Shown here in pieces: positions 8,143 to 17,902 of a stretch of DNA of 64,000 nucleotides. Numbering within the stretch: the stretch's first letter is position 1; each line of letters opens with the position of its first letter. The stretch covers positions 1 to 64,000 of the forward strand of contig CAUJIH010000106.1 in NCBI GenBank assembly GCA_963205275.1, written 5' to 3'. The stretch comes from Verrucomicrobiota bacterium (GTDB taxonomy: Bacteria > Verrucomicrobiota > Verrucomicrobiia > Verrucomicrobiales > DEV007). Below the pieces are notes generated by a model. That model did no database searches and was not told the origin of the DNA. It saw only the letters and a list, made by a program, of their open reading frames with translations. The translations under genes and the position numbers were made by a program.

Positions 8143-9668
8143 ACATGTCATCTTTATTCGACTGGCTACTGCAAACGAGTGCGGAGGCATCCGTGCTCAT
8201 CTGCGCCCTGCTACTGTTGCGTCGAATTTTGGGAAAGCGTTTGCCTCCCGGCTGGCGGATCGCGTTGTGGATGGTGATCATCGGGAAATTGATACTGCCT
8301 GTATCGTTCTCATTTATGCCCGGGCTTGGTTCATTCTGGAAGAGCAAAACTCAAAGCGATTCAGCAGTCGTCGAATTCATCGACATGGGACCTGCAGATG
8401 AGATTGCTCCTAGGACGAGTCCTTCCGTGCTCACTCCCTCTATGGCATGGAGTATGCATGAGATTCTCACATTCATCTGGCTCGCTGGCATAGTGATGAC
8501 GCTGATGGTGACGCTGGTGCGTGATGCAGCCTTCCGACGTAAGCTTCGTGCAATGCGTGCATCAAATGACGCTGCACTTGATCGAATGATCAGCGAGATT
8601 TCGAATGAACTCGGACTTCGCCGAGTGCCGCAGGTCCGGATTACAGAGGCTGACACCGTGCCTGCAGTGAGCGGATTACTCCATTCAATCTTGATTCTCC
8701 CACGCAACTGGCGCGATCTGTTGCAGGGAGATTCGATGATCCTTGTGCTGCGGCACGAGCTTTCTCATCTGAAGCATCACGATCTCTGGTGGAACTGGGC
8801 GACGCTGTTGGTGAATGCCGTGCATTGGTTCAACCCTCTGGTCTGGCTTGCTGCCGCCGAGTTTCGTGAGGATCGCGAGTTGCGATGCGATGCGACGGCG
8901 CTCGACACATGCTCGCCGCAGCAGCGTATGGAATATGGACGCGCGCTTCTCTACTTTCAGGAACACTTCTCCGCACCCGCTGCCATGACAGGGCTGGCTC
9001 CGTTCGTGCGCAACCATTCTGCCCTGCATCAACGCATACTCATGATTACCCAGCCTACAATCACTCGCCCTTGGCTCCACTCAGTCATCGCCTTGTCTCT
9101 CGGCCTTCTCGTTTGCGCCGCTTTCGGTGCTGATCGCCCGGAAGATGACAAAGATGCCAACCGATCCCGCGACGGGGAACACTCTCGCACTGGTCCTCGC
9201 GATGGAGAACGTCCTCGCACTGGTCCTCGCGATGAGGAACATCCTCGCACTGGTCCTCGCGATGGGGAACGTCCTCGCACTGGTCCTCGCGATGGGGAAC
9301 GCCCCCGCACGGGTCCTCGTGATGAGGAACGTCCTCGCACTGGTCCTCGCGATGAGGAAAAGCCTCGTGCGAACCGTCAGAAAGATGGAGAACGCACGTC
9401 GGACACCCCGGCTCATGCGGACTCGCTAGTGCTTCGAGTAGTTGATGGTGGCGAGAACGTAATCGTTGGTGACGAAAAAGTGCCGATGAATCGTTTGCGT
9501 CATCATCTCAGCCAGACGCTTCCTAATTATGCAGGAGCACGCGTGACCGTCGAGGCGGACGACGATATTCCATTCAAGACGGTGGGCCAAGTGCTCGATG
9601 CAGCCCGCGACAATGGCGCGAAAGGTGCGCAGATTCAAAGCACACCCGAAACCAAAGGTAAAGACTAA
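8139..9668 (+). CDS. M56 (BlaR1-like) membrane metallopeptidase with C-terminal repeat linker and ExbD/TolR-like domain
   Basis: ATGA overlap with blaI-like gene; multiple TM segments; HELSH zinc motif in LVLRHELSHLKHHDLWWNW; last TM PWLHSVIALSLGLLVCAAFGA; C-terminal LVLRVVDGGENVIVGDEKVPMNRLRHHLSQTLP...VTVEADDDIPFKTVGQVLDAARDNGAKGAQIQS. Confidence 0.88.
   Translation: MNMSSLFDWLLQTSAEASVLICALLLLRRILGKRLPPGWRIALWMVIIGKLILPVSFSFMPGLGSFWKSKTQSDSAVVEFIDMGPADEIAPRTSPSVLTPSMAWSMHEILTFIWLAGIVMTLMVTLVRDAAFRRKLRAMRASNDAALDRMISEISNELGLRRVPQVRITEADTVPAVSGLLHSILILPRNWRDLLQGDSMILVLRHELSHLKHHDLWWNWATLLVNAVHWFNPLVWLAAAEFREDRELRCDATALDTCSPQQRMEYGRALLYFQEHFSAPAAMTGLAPFVRNHSALHQRILMITQPTITRPWLHSVIALSLGLLVCAAFGADRPEDDKDANRSRDGEHSRTGPRDGERPRTGPRDEEHPRTGPRDGERPRTGPRDGERPRTGPRDEERPRTGPRDEEKPRANRQKDGERTSDTPAHADSLVLRVVDGGENVIVGDEKVPMNRLRHHLSQTLPNYAGARVTVEADDDIPFKTVGQVLDAARDNGAKGAQIQSTPETKGKD
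9171..9380 (+). repeat. In-frame 30-bp tandem repeat, six good copies plus one degenerate copy
   Basis: Unit gat(g/a)(g/a)ggaacgtcctcgcactggtcctcgc at 9171, 9201, 9231, 9261, 9291, 9321 and degenerate at 9351; encodes D[GE]E[HR][PS]RTGPR. Confidence 0.95.
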
Positions 9669-9684
9669 AGCTCACAGGTAGCGA

Positions 9685-12180
9685 TCAACTCTCAGCCTCT
9701 TCACTGAGGAGGAAATGGAGTTCCTTCAGCCCGTCAGGAACTTGAAACAGATGATCCTGCTTCTGCAGATTGCTTTCACTGACGAGAAAATGCTCCGGTA
9801 GCCGTACCAACGGAGGCAGAACGCCCGCACCCGAGGCTCGCAAGGTCACACGACAGTGCTCGCGATCCGTCATTTGCGCCTCCAGAGAAACGCTGCCGAG
9901 TGGAGTATGCAGATTCCGAAGAAGCGTTGTCCCATTTTCCACCAACCACAGCCAAGGAACACCTCCGAGTAGAGTCACCATTCCGTCATGCTCGAAATAC
10001 AGACTGTTCAACATCATTTCGAGAATGCGACCATTTCCGCTACCGTTCGGCTGCCAAGGGACGAAGGCGGGATTGCTCTTGGCGAAGCGCTCCTGCACTT
10101 GGTGCGCATCCTGCGTGATTCCATAGCGCAGATTGACACGATTCGCGGCGAAGGCCTTCTTCCACTCGCCTCGACGCAGCCAAGCGTGATGCCAAGGCAA
10201 TTCACCGGTCCCGATGTAGGCGATTTCGCGATCCATTTTACCGACGAAAAAGCCGTCCATGAGATTCTTCTCTACATATTCTTCATATCGGCAAAAGCGC
10301 TCGGATCGAACATCAAGCAACCCCGTATAGGCGAGGATCATCGCTCCGCAGATGCGCTCGAAGCCAGGTTGGATCTTTGTCTCGCGACCCGTGAGAATCT
10401 TTCGCTCGATGTAGCCGTCAGGGCGTGTCATCCCTTCAATTGCTCGCGTTAGATCGGCTCGATAGCTCTCTAGTTCTTTTCGAAACTCTTCTGCACGCTC
10501 ATGCTGCATTCGCTCGAGCAAAGCAACGGCTTTCTCCATTCCGAAAAATGTGAATGAGTCTGTGATGGAGACGATATACCCGATGTCTCCATCTGTGGCA
10601 CATCCGAAGGGCATTAACCCGTAGTACAACGGGCGCGATCCGTCGGCATTCAGCTTTCGCGTCGCCCGCAATTCGCCGACGATCCAGCCCAGAGCTTTGA
10701 GGATCTTGGGCAGATACTCACTCAGAAATTTCTCGTCCTTTGTATACAAATAATAATCGGAGGCCAGAGCAAGAGCCGATCCTGTGGTATTTAGCCACTT
10801 CGGTCCGGTCGTCCCCACGGCTCCAGCAGTGCTGGTCAGTTCACCTTCTGGTGGATTCCCAGAATCCTGCAGGCTAAAAATAAAATCTAGCGAGCGACGC
10901 ACGACCTCGAACTGCCCGAGTCTCAGCATAGGCATGAGCATGTACATCGCCTCCCAGACCCATACGAAGTGTCTCTCTGAACTTCCGCCCTGCGTAGGCA
11001 TCAGGCTCTTCTCACGAGGAAATTGCACGCAGAGCTGGAGTGTGGAAAGCTGAAGTGCTGTAAAAATCTGATCCCATTCCTCGACGGGAAACAGCAATTG
11101 CGTATGCTTCTCCGTGAACTGCGACTGAAAGTGCGTCAGCGCTGCCACTCGATCTTCCGCAGACATAGCCTTCATGAGATGCTGCCTATCCGCATCCGTC
11201 GCCCCTTCCATGTCGGTAAGCACCGCGATTCGGAGCTGCTTCTTCTCTCCCTGCTTCATCGAAGCGGAAAAATGGAGTACGTCCTGAACGTGGTCCAGCC
11301 TCATGCAGGGAGCCACATGATGGGGGCGTCCACGCAAGGGCTTTCCTCCAAATTCCTTCTTCTCCTCCCATTCCAATTTCCAATCGACTGCCTCGACTTT
11401 GCCGATCAGCGCAGAATCGCGATAGATCGCGTTTTCCCGAAGTTGAACTCCTTCGCACGGAAGCCACTTCGAAGCATCCCAGTAAAAAGGCTGGTAGTGA
11501 TATTCGAACAGATCCGACTCCTTCTGAAAGTTGACCTTCGCTCTCACATGCGCCTCCTGGGCTCCATTGCCTTCGTTCGTCACGGTGACGACGATCCAGA
11601 GTATGCTTTGCCTCTCACCGGCAGCACGGCAGAAATAGTCGAATTCATACACCAGCCCATTACTAAAATAGCGAGCACGAGCCAGCGGATACTTCCCCTC
11701 CTCCAAGGATAGATGGGAAGCACGCATCTCGGGCACGATCGGAGGATTCTCCAGAGCGAACTGAACGATGAAAGTCTCGATTTCTCGTGCCGCGAGTACG
11801 GCAGGCCGGTCCTTGGTGGAGAGTTTCGGAAGCACCCGACGACGACAGACGTTCAGCGCCGAATCAAGGTGAATGAAATCCGGATTACCGACGGGCTGGA
11901 TGGGCAAATGCTCCGTCAAAGGCGGGATAAAGGATTCGCCCTTGTCGCTGAGGATCTGGATCCACGAATCGTGACCGATCTCGGCATAAGTCGTCGCTCT
12001 TCGATGCGCCGCAGCTGGCGAGGAGGCTGACAGCGCAGAGGCTGCGGGCGCTGCCTGCTTCGACTCTTCCGCAGAGAGCACTACCGGGACCGCACTCGCA
12101 CTCATCGCAGTGGCGGAGAGAAAATTCCGACGGGAAAGGCGACGGTTCGGAGAGCAAGTGGGATCAGTGGAATCGTTCAT
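9685..12180 (-). CDS. Tat-exported protein, six-hairpin-glycosidase-like (831 aa)
   Basis: Tat-like N-terminus RRLSRRNFLSATAMSASAVPVVLSAEES; WVWEAMYMLMPMLRLGQ..., alpha-helical barrel-like middle region. Confidence 0.75.
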   Translation of the reverse strand: MNDSTDPTCSPNRRLSRRNFLSATAMSASAVPVVLSAEESKQAAPAASALSASSPAAAHRRATTYAEIGHDSWIQILSDKGESFIPPLTEHLPIQPVGNPDFIHLDSALNVCRRRVLPKLSTKDRPAVLAAREIETFIVQFALENPPIVPEMRASHLSLEEGKYPLARARYFSNGLVYEFDYFCRAAGERQSILWIVVTVTNEGNGAQEAHVRAKVNFQKESDLFEYHYQPFYWDASKWLPCEGVQLRENAIYRDSALIGKVEAVDWKLEWEEKKEFGGKPLRGRPHHVAPCMRLDHVQDVLHFSASMKQGEKKQLRIAVLTDMEGATDADRQHLMKAMSAEDRVAALTHFQSQFTEKHTQLLFPVEEWDQIFTALQLSTLQLCVQFPREKSLMPTQGGSSERHFVWVWEAMYMLMPMLRLGQFEVVRRSLDFIFSLQDSGNPPEGELTSTAGAVGTTGPKWLNTTGSALALASDYYLYTKDEKFLSEYLPKILKALGWIVGELRATRKLNADGSRPLYYGLMPFGCATDGDIGYIVSITDSFTFFGMEKAVALLERMQHERAEEFRKELESYRADLTRAIEGMTRPDGYIERKILTGRETKIQPGFERICGAMILAYTGLLDVRSERFCRYEEYVEKNLMDGFFVGKMDREIAYIGTGELPWHHAWLRRGEWKKAFAANRVNLRYGITQDAHQVQERFAKSNPAFVPWQPNGSGNGRILEMMLNSLYFEHDGMVTLLGGVPWLWLVENGTTLLRNLHTPLGSVSLEAQMTDREHCRVTLRASGAGVLPPLVRLPEHFLVSESNLQKQDHLFQVPDGLKELHFLLSEEAES

Positions 12181-12370
12181 GAGAATCTCAACGGAAAGCT
12201 TTTATGATGAAGAGTAATTTGAGACAATCAAAAACGTATCTAGTTCCTTGTGCACTACTGAAAGTTAAGCCATGATCCCCACGATAGCGTTTGCATTCCG
12301 AGCCACTTGCTCATCCGGAAAAGTTTCGCTTTCAGAATAGCCCATTCATACCAAGTCCGTTCATACCGCT

Positions 12371-13549
12371 ATGACTCTGTATCCCCTGCCTGTCGCACTT
12401 TTCCTGATCGCTCTCAACTTTTCCTCGGAAGCATGGGCCGTAGATTGGGAGAAGCAAGCGGCGGAAGATGCCAAACAGGATCGCACCAGTATCGCCTACG
12501 ACGGAGAATCGCCGAACAAACTGGTCTGCGACACGACCCTGCGCCAGCTACCGGATGGCTCCTGGACCCTACTGATGCTCGCCGGAGATGACTTTGAACC
12601 CTCACCGAAAAATTACATCGGCCTGACGCGCAGCACTGATCAGGGAAAGACCTGGTCAGCTCTGGAACCGCTCCATCTCGGATTCGCTCGCGAGGGGAAA
12701 ACCAGTGGTCAGTGTCCCACAGAGCTGATGGTGTCTGGCAAGCGCAGCACCGTGTTCTTCTCCACGCATTCGCAGACTTGGGGGCGAGACTGGAAATCCT
12801 GGATGGCTTTCAGCGACGACGCCTGTCGTACCTGGAGCGATCCTCAGCCAGTTCCTGGACGGCTGGCTGACTTCACCTTTATCCGCAATCACATCGTAAC
12901 CACCGACGGACGAATCCTAATACCGTTTCAACATTACCTCGGCCCTCCGGCGGGAACACCACCACCTCCACCCGAGGAGAAGCCGTGGCATAAGTCACTG
13001 GCCCACTATGTCAGCAATCCTCGCAATGGGGTGCTGATGAGCAATGACGGCGGCAAGACCTGGACTGAGCACGGCGACATCCGTATCACTGATAACGACC
13101 GCTATCACGGATGGGCGGAAAACAACATCGTCGAACTCAGCGATGGCCATATCGCCATGATGATCCGAGCAGATCGACTCGGCGGCGTTCTCTACTATGC
13201 CGAATCAGAGGACGGTGGTAGAACTTGGCCGGAGTTCGCCCATAAAACAGACATCCCGAATCCTGGATCGAAAGCAACCCTGTACCCTCTCGGAGGTGAC
13301 AGGGTTGCAATTCTACACAATCCGAATCCGAAACATCGCAGTCCCCTCGCCCTCTGGATCAGCTTCGATGGCATGAAGACCTGGCCCTATCGCCGCGTCC
13401 TAGTCCCCGAATCTTCTGACGGCCCCAAAGGTCACCTGAATTACCCCGACGGCTTCGTTAGTGGTGATAGGCAGTGGTTGCATTTCGCCTTTGACGACAA
13501 TCGCCACCGTGCTGTCTATTATGGGGCGAAACTACCTCCCCTGCCATGA
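12371..13549 (+). CDS. Sialidase-fold (BNR/Asp-box) exported protein
   Basis: Signal peptide; Asp-box motifs [44 protein letters not shown]. Confidence 0.9.
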   Translation: MTLYPLPVALFLIALNFSSEAWAVDWEKQAAEDAKQDRTSIAYDGESPNKLVCDTTLRQLPDGSWTLLMLAGDDFEPSPKNYIGLTRSTDQGKTWSALEPLHLGFAREGKTSGQCPTELMVSGKRSTVFFSTHSQTWGRDWKSWMAFSDDACRTWSDPQPVPGRLADFTFIRNHIVTTDGRILIPFQHYLGPPAGTPPPPPEEKPWHKSLAHYVSNPRNGVLMSNDGGKTWTEHGDIRITDNDRYHGWAENNIVELSDGHIAMMIRADRLGGVLYYAESEDGGRTWPEFAHKTDIPNPGSKATLYPLGGDRVAILHNPNPKHRSPLALWISFDGMKTWPYRRVLVPESSDGPKGHLNYPDGFVSGDRQWLHFAFDDNRHRAVYYGAKLPPLP

Positions 13550-13617
13550 AGGCAAACTCCTTTATGCTTTTCGTACATTCCTCGTTCATTTGGAGTTCCG
13601 AATTACGCTTCCCTACG

Positions 13618-14991
13618 ATGAAAAAGTTGCTTTACTTCCTTCTTCTCGTCTCTCTTTGGATCATCAGCGATCGCGTTTTTTTGAGTTCTGCTTCGGCACA
13701 AACTACTTCTACGCAGACCCCGGTCCCCAATCGATGGCGCGGGGCGCTGGCAGACTATGACTCTGAGCCACGCCTGCCGAATGGCCGTGTCGATGTGGAG
13801 ACCCTCGTCGCTCGACTCAAGGAACTCGGCATCTCCACCTACTACTACCTCGTCTGGCATGCAGCGACCGACTGGGACGATCTGAAGCTCTTTCTTCCAA
13901 AAGCCGCCGAGGCTGGTCTGGATGTGTGGGTGTATCTGGTACCTCCGTCCGAAAGCAAACCGATCGCAAAACTGAGCTCCGAACCCTTCGGCATGGACTA
14001 TCAGCGCTGGGCAGAAGAAATCGCAAAATTGTCACTTGAACACAAGAACCTAACAGGCTGGGTGATCGACGACTTTTACGCCAATTACAAATTCTACACT
14101 CCGGATTATGTGCGTGAGATGCAGGCCAAGGCAAAGATGATCAACCCAAAGCTCCGCTTCTATCCACTGATGTATTTCCGGGAGATTAAACGCGACTTTA
14201 TAGAGCAATATCGCGAGGTGATCGATGGAGTCGTCGTAGCGTATCCCGAGGATCGTGAGGAAATTGATTCGGCTTGGGGATTGTTGAACGACGCACTGCT
14301 CACTCAGCCGGGAGAGATCAGCTACCCCTGGGGTCAGCCTTCGAAAGCCGGAGACTTTCTCATGGCCAGTCAGCAGGTAAAAGTCGGGTCTGGGGATAAA
14401 CTCGTGATTCACTTTCAAGAGAAAGACGATTTCACAGCACCCACGATGGGCTATCATTTCAAACAGCTCCTAGTGAACGATGAGGTCGCATGGGAGGAAG
14501 ACATCGGTGGCGGAGAAAAGGGAGCGAAGGAAGTCACAGTGGACCTCACTTCGCTCGTGAAAGGAAAGAGCGAAATCACACTAGCCTTCCGAATTCTCGA
14601 CAAGAAAGGAGTCAGTAACTTTGGGTTTCGTTGGCAGGTGCGTAATCTGCGTACCGAAGGACTAACGCTCGCCGCAGACATTTCTGAGCCAGTAAAATGG
14701 CAAGTCACTCAGAAAGGGGCCTTCGAGACTGGCTTCGGACCAGCGACGAAGAAACCTGCCCACAGTTTCCATATACCTTTCATCGTGATGACATCCGGAC
14801 AAGCGAGTGAGTTCTTAATGCGACACGGTACCCCCGCCTCTCCGGAACGGATGGCGGAATGGGTGAGCATGTGCCTCGACGCCTGGCGTGACGGCAAGTG
14901 CGATGGGGTAGTTACCTACTGCCTCGACAAGCGCCCCGGCAGTCGCGTGTTCGATCTCTCACGGGATTTATTTCGCGGAGCGGCGAAGTGA
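13618..14991 (+). CDS. Secreted glycoside-hydrolase-like (TIM-barrel) protein
   Basis: ORF 13546..14991 overlaps previous stop by ATGA; internal ATG at 13618 gives signal peptide MKKLLYFLLLVSLWIISDRVFLSSASA; GISTYYYLVWHAATDWDDLKLFLPKAAEAGLDVWVYLVPPS. Confidence 0.72.
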   Translation: MKKLLYFLLLVSLWIISDRVFLSSASAQTTSTQTPVPNRWRGALADYDSEPRLPNGRVDVETLVARLKELGISTYYYLVWHAATDWDDLKLFLPKAAEAGLDVWVYLVPPSESKPIAKLSSEPFGMDYQRWAEEIAKLSLEHKNLTGWVIDDFYANYKFYTPDYVREMQAKAKMINPKLRFYPLMYFREIKRDFIEQYREVIDGVVVAYPEDREEIDSAWGLLNDALLTQPGEISYPWGQPSKAGDFLMASQQVKVGSGDKLVIHFQEKDDFTAPTMGYHFKQLLVNDEVAWEEDIGGGEKGAKEVTVDLTSLVKGKSEITLAFRILDKKGVSNFGFRWQVRNLRTEGLTLAADISEPVKWQVTQKGAFETGFGPATKKPAHSFHIPFIVMTSGQASEFLMRHGTPASPERMAEWVSMCLDAWRDGKCDGVVTYCLDKRPGSRVFDLSRDLFRGAAK

Positions 14992-15073
14992 ATGTGAGGG
15001 AGTGAGTTGGTCGTCGAAATTGACATAGAAATTTCCTGGACCATTGGAATTGTCCGCCATTCCCTCCCACTTC

Positions 15074-16564
15074 TCACTCGAATAGAGCTCGTACGGCAGG
15101 CTTTGTCACTTTGCCCATCGCGTTACGCGGGAGTGCGGATACGATGCGAAGACTCTGGGGAATTTTATAGGGAGAAAGTCGTTCTCGACACCAATCTCGA
15201 AGGTGAGAAAGTTCTAACGTGGACTCCGATTTCAGAACAGCGACGGCTGTGACCGCCTCGCCCCAGGTATCATCGGGCAGACCGATCACGGCGACCTCTG
15301 TGATCAGAGGATGCTCCAGCAGTACGGACTCTATCTCGAGTGCGCCCAGCTTGTAGCCACCGCTCTTAATGATATCCACGCTCTGACGACCAAGGATGCG
15401 GTAGTATCCGCGCTCACGCACCGCCATATCTCCTGTGCGAAACCACCCGTTCTCGAAAGCGTCGGCGGTAGCCTGTGGTCGATTCCAGTATTCGGAGAAA
15501 ACCCCGGGACCACGTACCTGAATTTCCCCTGCTTCGTCTTCACTGGTGATGAGTTGACCATTCTCCGACTTCAGCCGGACTTCCATTCTTGGCAGCGGCA
15601 GCCCGACGGCTCCCGGACGGCGCTCGCCCCGATAGGGGTTCGAAATCGCCATACCGATCTCGGTCATGCCATAGCGTTCGAGCAATCGTTGCCCTGTGAG
15701 AGCAGTCCACTGCTCGTGAACCGTGGCAGGGAGGGCTGCACTGCCGGAGACCATGAGTCGCATTTTGCGAAAGCCTTCAGTGATGGCAGCGCGATCGTCA
15801 GAACTCGCTGCTCCCAGCACCTGAATGAGCTTCACATAGATCGTAGGAACTGCCATGAAAAGCGTCCAAGCATCGGACCGAACACGCTCTAGGATGGCAT
15901 CGGTATCAAAACGTGGGTAGGCCTCGATCATCGCTCCACTCCATAGAGCACAGGCGGTGATATTGATGATGCCGTGAATGTGATGCAGTGGCAGGAAAGA
16001 GGGGATCCTGTCCTCATGACTCCACTCCCAAGCCTGAACCAGACTCTCGATCTGCACCTGAATGTTTGCATGGGTAGTGACGACTCCCTTCGGTTTGCTC
16101 GTAGTGCCACTCGTATAGAGAATCATCGCACGTCGGGAAGGATCGATTTCCGGAAGCGAATCGAAGTCGACATTACCGATATCGTCCAATCTCAGCAGAC
16201 GCAGACGCAGTTTTTCACACAGGGAGGCGATTCGGGGAGCATTCGTGGCATCGGCGATCACGGCACTCACCTGCGAATCGACCAAAGCGTATTCCCATTC
16301 CGCTTCCGTCGCAGACAGGCAGATCGGAACTTTGATTCCACCGGCCCGCCAAATCGCCCATTGCGCAGCAGTGTACTCGCAACCTGGAGTAACCAGCACC
16401 GCGACTCGTGCCTCGTTCAGGTCATCCGTCTCTCGGAGTAGATCTGCGGCGATCCCAGCAGAGCGCTCCAGAAGATCTCGATATCGATAAGTCCCCTCAG
16501 ATGAGTGGAAGGCAATGCGATCCTGAAAAGAACGAGCACGACCAAGAAAAGGTAGTTCAGACAT
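15074..16564 (-). CDS. AMP-dependent acyl-CoA synthetase, MatB (malonyl-CoA synthetase)-like
   Basis: P-loop MILYTSGTTSKPKGVVTTHANI; ERYGMTEIGMAISNPY; GWFRTGDMAVRERGYYRILGR; adjacent to madM/madL-like genes; ATG at 16564. Confidence 0.88.
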   Translation of the reverse strand: MSELPFLGRARSFQDRIAFHSSEGTYRYRDLLERSAGIAADLLRETDDLNEARVAVLVTPGCEYTAAQWAIWRAGGIKVPICLSATEAEWEYALVDSQVSAVIADATNAPRIASLCEKLRLRLLRLDDIGNVDFDSLPEIDPSRRAMILYTSGTTSKPKGVVTTHANIQVQIESLVQAWEWSHEDRIPSFLPLHHIHGIINITACALWSGAMIEAYPRFDTDAILERVRSDAWTLFMAVPTIYVKLIQVLGAASSDDRAAITEGFRKMRLMVSGSAALPATVHEQWTALTGQRLLERYGMTEIGMAISNPYRGERRPGAVGLPLPRMEVRLKSENGQLITSEDEAGEIQVRGPGVFSEYWNRPQATADAFENGWFRTGDMAVRERGYYRILGRQSVDIIKSGGYKLGALEIESVLLEHPLITEVAVIGLPDDTWGEAVTAVAVLKSESTLELSHLRDWCRERLSPYKIPQSLRIVSALPRNAMGKVTKPAVRALFE

Positions 16565-16577
16565 GAAAAAATTCCGA

Positions 16578-17339
16578 TTAGACAATGGCTTTCACCGCGA
16601 AATAGAGGATGGAAGGTCCACACAAACACCCCAGTCCAGTGTGGAAGGTGGCGACCAGCGCTCCATAAGGAACCAATCGACGGTCGGTAGCCGCCAGTCC
16701 GGCACTAACTCCGCTGACAGTACCGGCGAGTCCACCGAACACCATCGCGGAGCGCGGGGTACTCAGACGGAGGAAACGTGCAGCAACAGGGGTCGCGACC
16801 ATCACGAGGATGGCCTTCACCACACCGATGGCGATGCTCAGAGCCAGAATCTCCGACTCGGCTCCGATGGCGGTACCCGTTACGGGTCCGACAATGTAGG
16901 TGATCGCACCCGCTCCCAGAGTGGTCAAACTGACCGCATCGCGGTAACCGAAACTCCACGCGACCATGACGCCGACGATGAAAGGCAGTACCGTCCCCAG
17001 CACGAGGGCGATTCCCCCTACCCACCCAGCTCGCTTTGCCTCCTCCGGATGCACTTCAAAGGCCGTGGCGACGATGGCGAAATCTCGTAGCATGTTTCCT
17101 CCCATCAGTCCGACTCCGCTAAAAAAAGCGAGATCAGCGAGTCCTTTGGAGCCACCAGTATAGCGCCCTCCGACGTAGGCCAATGCCAGCCCGATCAGGA
17201 TCGCGATGGCCGATCCCTGAATGCGCCCGCAAGTTAGCTTTCGCGAGAGGAATCCAGACAAGAGGATCACCAACCCCACGACTGCAAAGCCAGTGACGAG
17301 ACCGTTGCTCTCTGCTGCTCTTTCGATGATCTCCCACAT
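16578..17339 (-). CDS. madM: Malonate transporter subunit MadM
   Basis: Highly hydrophobic 253 aa, AFFSGVGLMGGNMLRDFAIVATAFEVH, AGAITYIVGPVTGTAIGA; adjacent to madL. Confidence 0.85.
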   Translation of the reverse strand: MWEIIERAAESNGLVTGFAVVGLVILLSGFLSRKLTCGRIQGSAIAILIGLALAYVGGRYTGGSKGLADLAFFSGVGLMGGNMLRDFAIVATAFEVHPEEAKRAGWVGGIALVLGTVLPFIVGVMVAWSFGYRDAVSLTTLGAGAITYIVGPVTGTAIGAESEILALSIAIGVVKAILVMVATPVAARFLRLSTPRSAMVFGGLAGTVSGVSAGLAATDRRLVPYGALVATFHTGLGCLCGPSILYFAVKAIV

Positions 17340-17342
17340 GAC

Positions 17343-17780
17343 TCAGCGTGATTCGACCTCGTTGGAATCAGGATGAGGCAGTGGCTCACCACGATTGATG
17401 AAGGCGACGAAACAGCCGCAGACTAGAACGCTTGCAAGGGCAGCAATCAGGGCCATCGGCCCGCCTTTGAGCGCCACGAGCATGTTCTGCTGCATGGCCA
17501 TCGCGACGACGACCGGGATGTAAATCGCACCCCAGTAGATCACTCCTTTTTCCGAAGCCGCGTTCAAGCGTCCTGAGCGATGCAGGTAGTAGCGAGCCAC
17601 GATGAGCAGAATCATGGCGATCCCCACGCCTCCCACGTTCGTCGTCATGCCGAGTGCTCGCCCCAGCAAGTCGCCTAAAATAATGCCTAACAGATGACAG
17701 GCTGCGAGGAGGGCGGTTCCATAGATGGGCATGGGGCAAGCTGACAGAATCGTCGCTATCTTGTCAAGCACCTCTCGCAA
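17343..17780 (-). CDS. madL: Malonate transporter subunit MadL (true start probably at MPIYGTALLAACHLLG)
   Basis: MPIYGTALLAACHLLGIILGDLLGRALGMTTNVGGVGIAMILLIVARYYL is MadL-like. Confidence 0.87.
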   Translation of the reverse strand: MREVLDKIATILSACPMPIYGTALLAACHLLGIILGDLLGRALGMTTNVGGVGIAMILLIVARYYLHRSGRLNAASEKGVIYWGAIYIPVVVAMAMQQNMLVALKGGPMALIAALASVLVCGCFVAFINRGEPLPHPDSNEVESR

Positions 17781-17902
17781 TCTTCCTCTAGGAAAAACAA
17801 GCGAGAAAACGCCATTCCCTTGATGATGGCCGCATGTCAGCGGCTGAGAGAAAATCCCCCTACCGCTGAAATGGTCAAAGGCCGAAAAAATGTGACCTCA
17901 AC

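Noticed and set aside
9171-9380. Possible CRISPR array
   Set aside because: Units are contiguous with no spacers and are in frame within a CDS.
9029-9429. Several ORFs made of repeated RGRSPSRGPV / LALVLAM / ARTFPIART units
   Set aside because: Alternative-frame translations of the 30-bp repeat in the M56 gene, which itself is the coherent frame.
11023-11712. 229-aa plus-strand ORF inside the 831-aa minus-strand gene
   Set aside because: Antisense shadow ORF with atypical composition.
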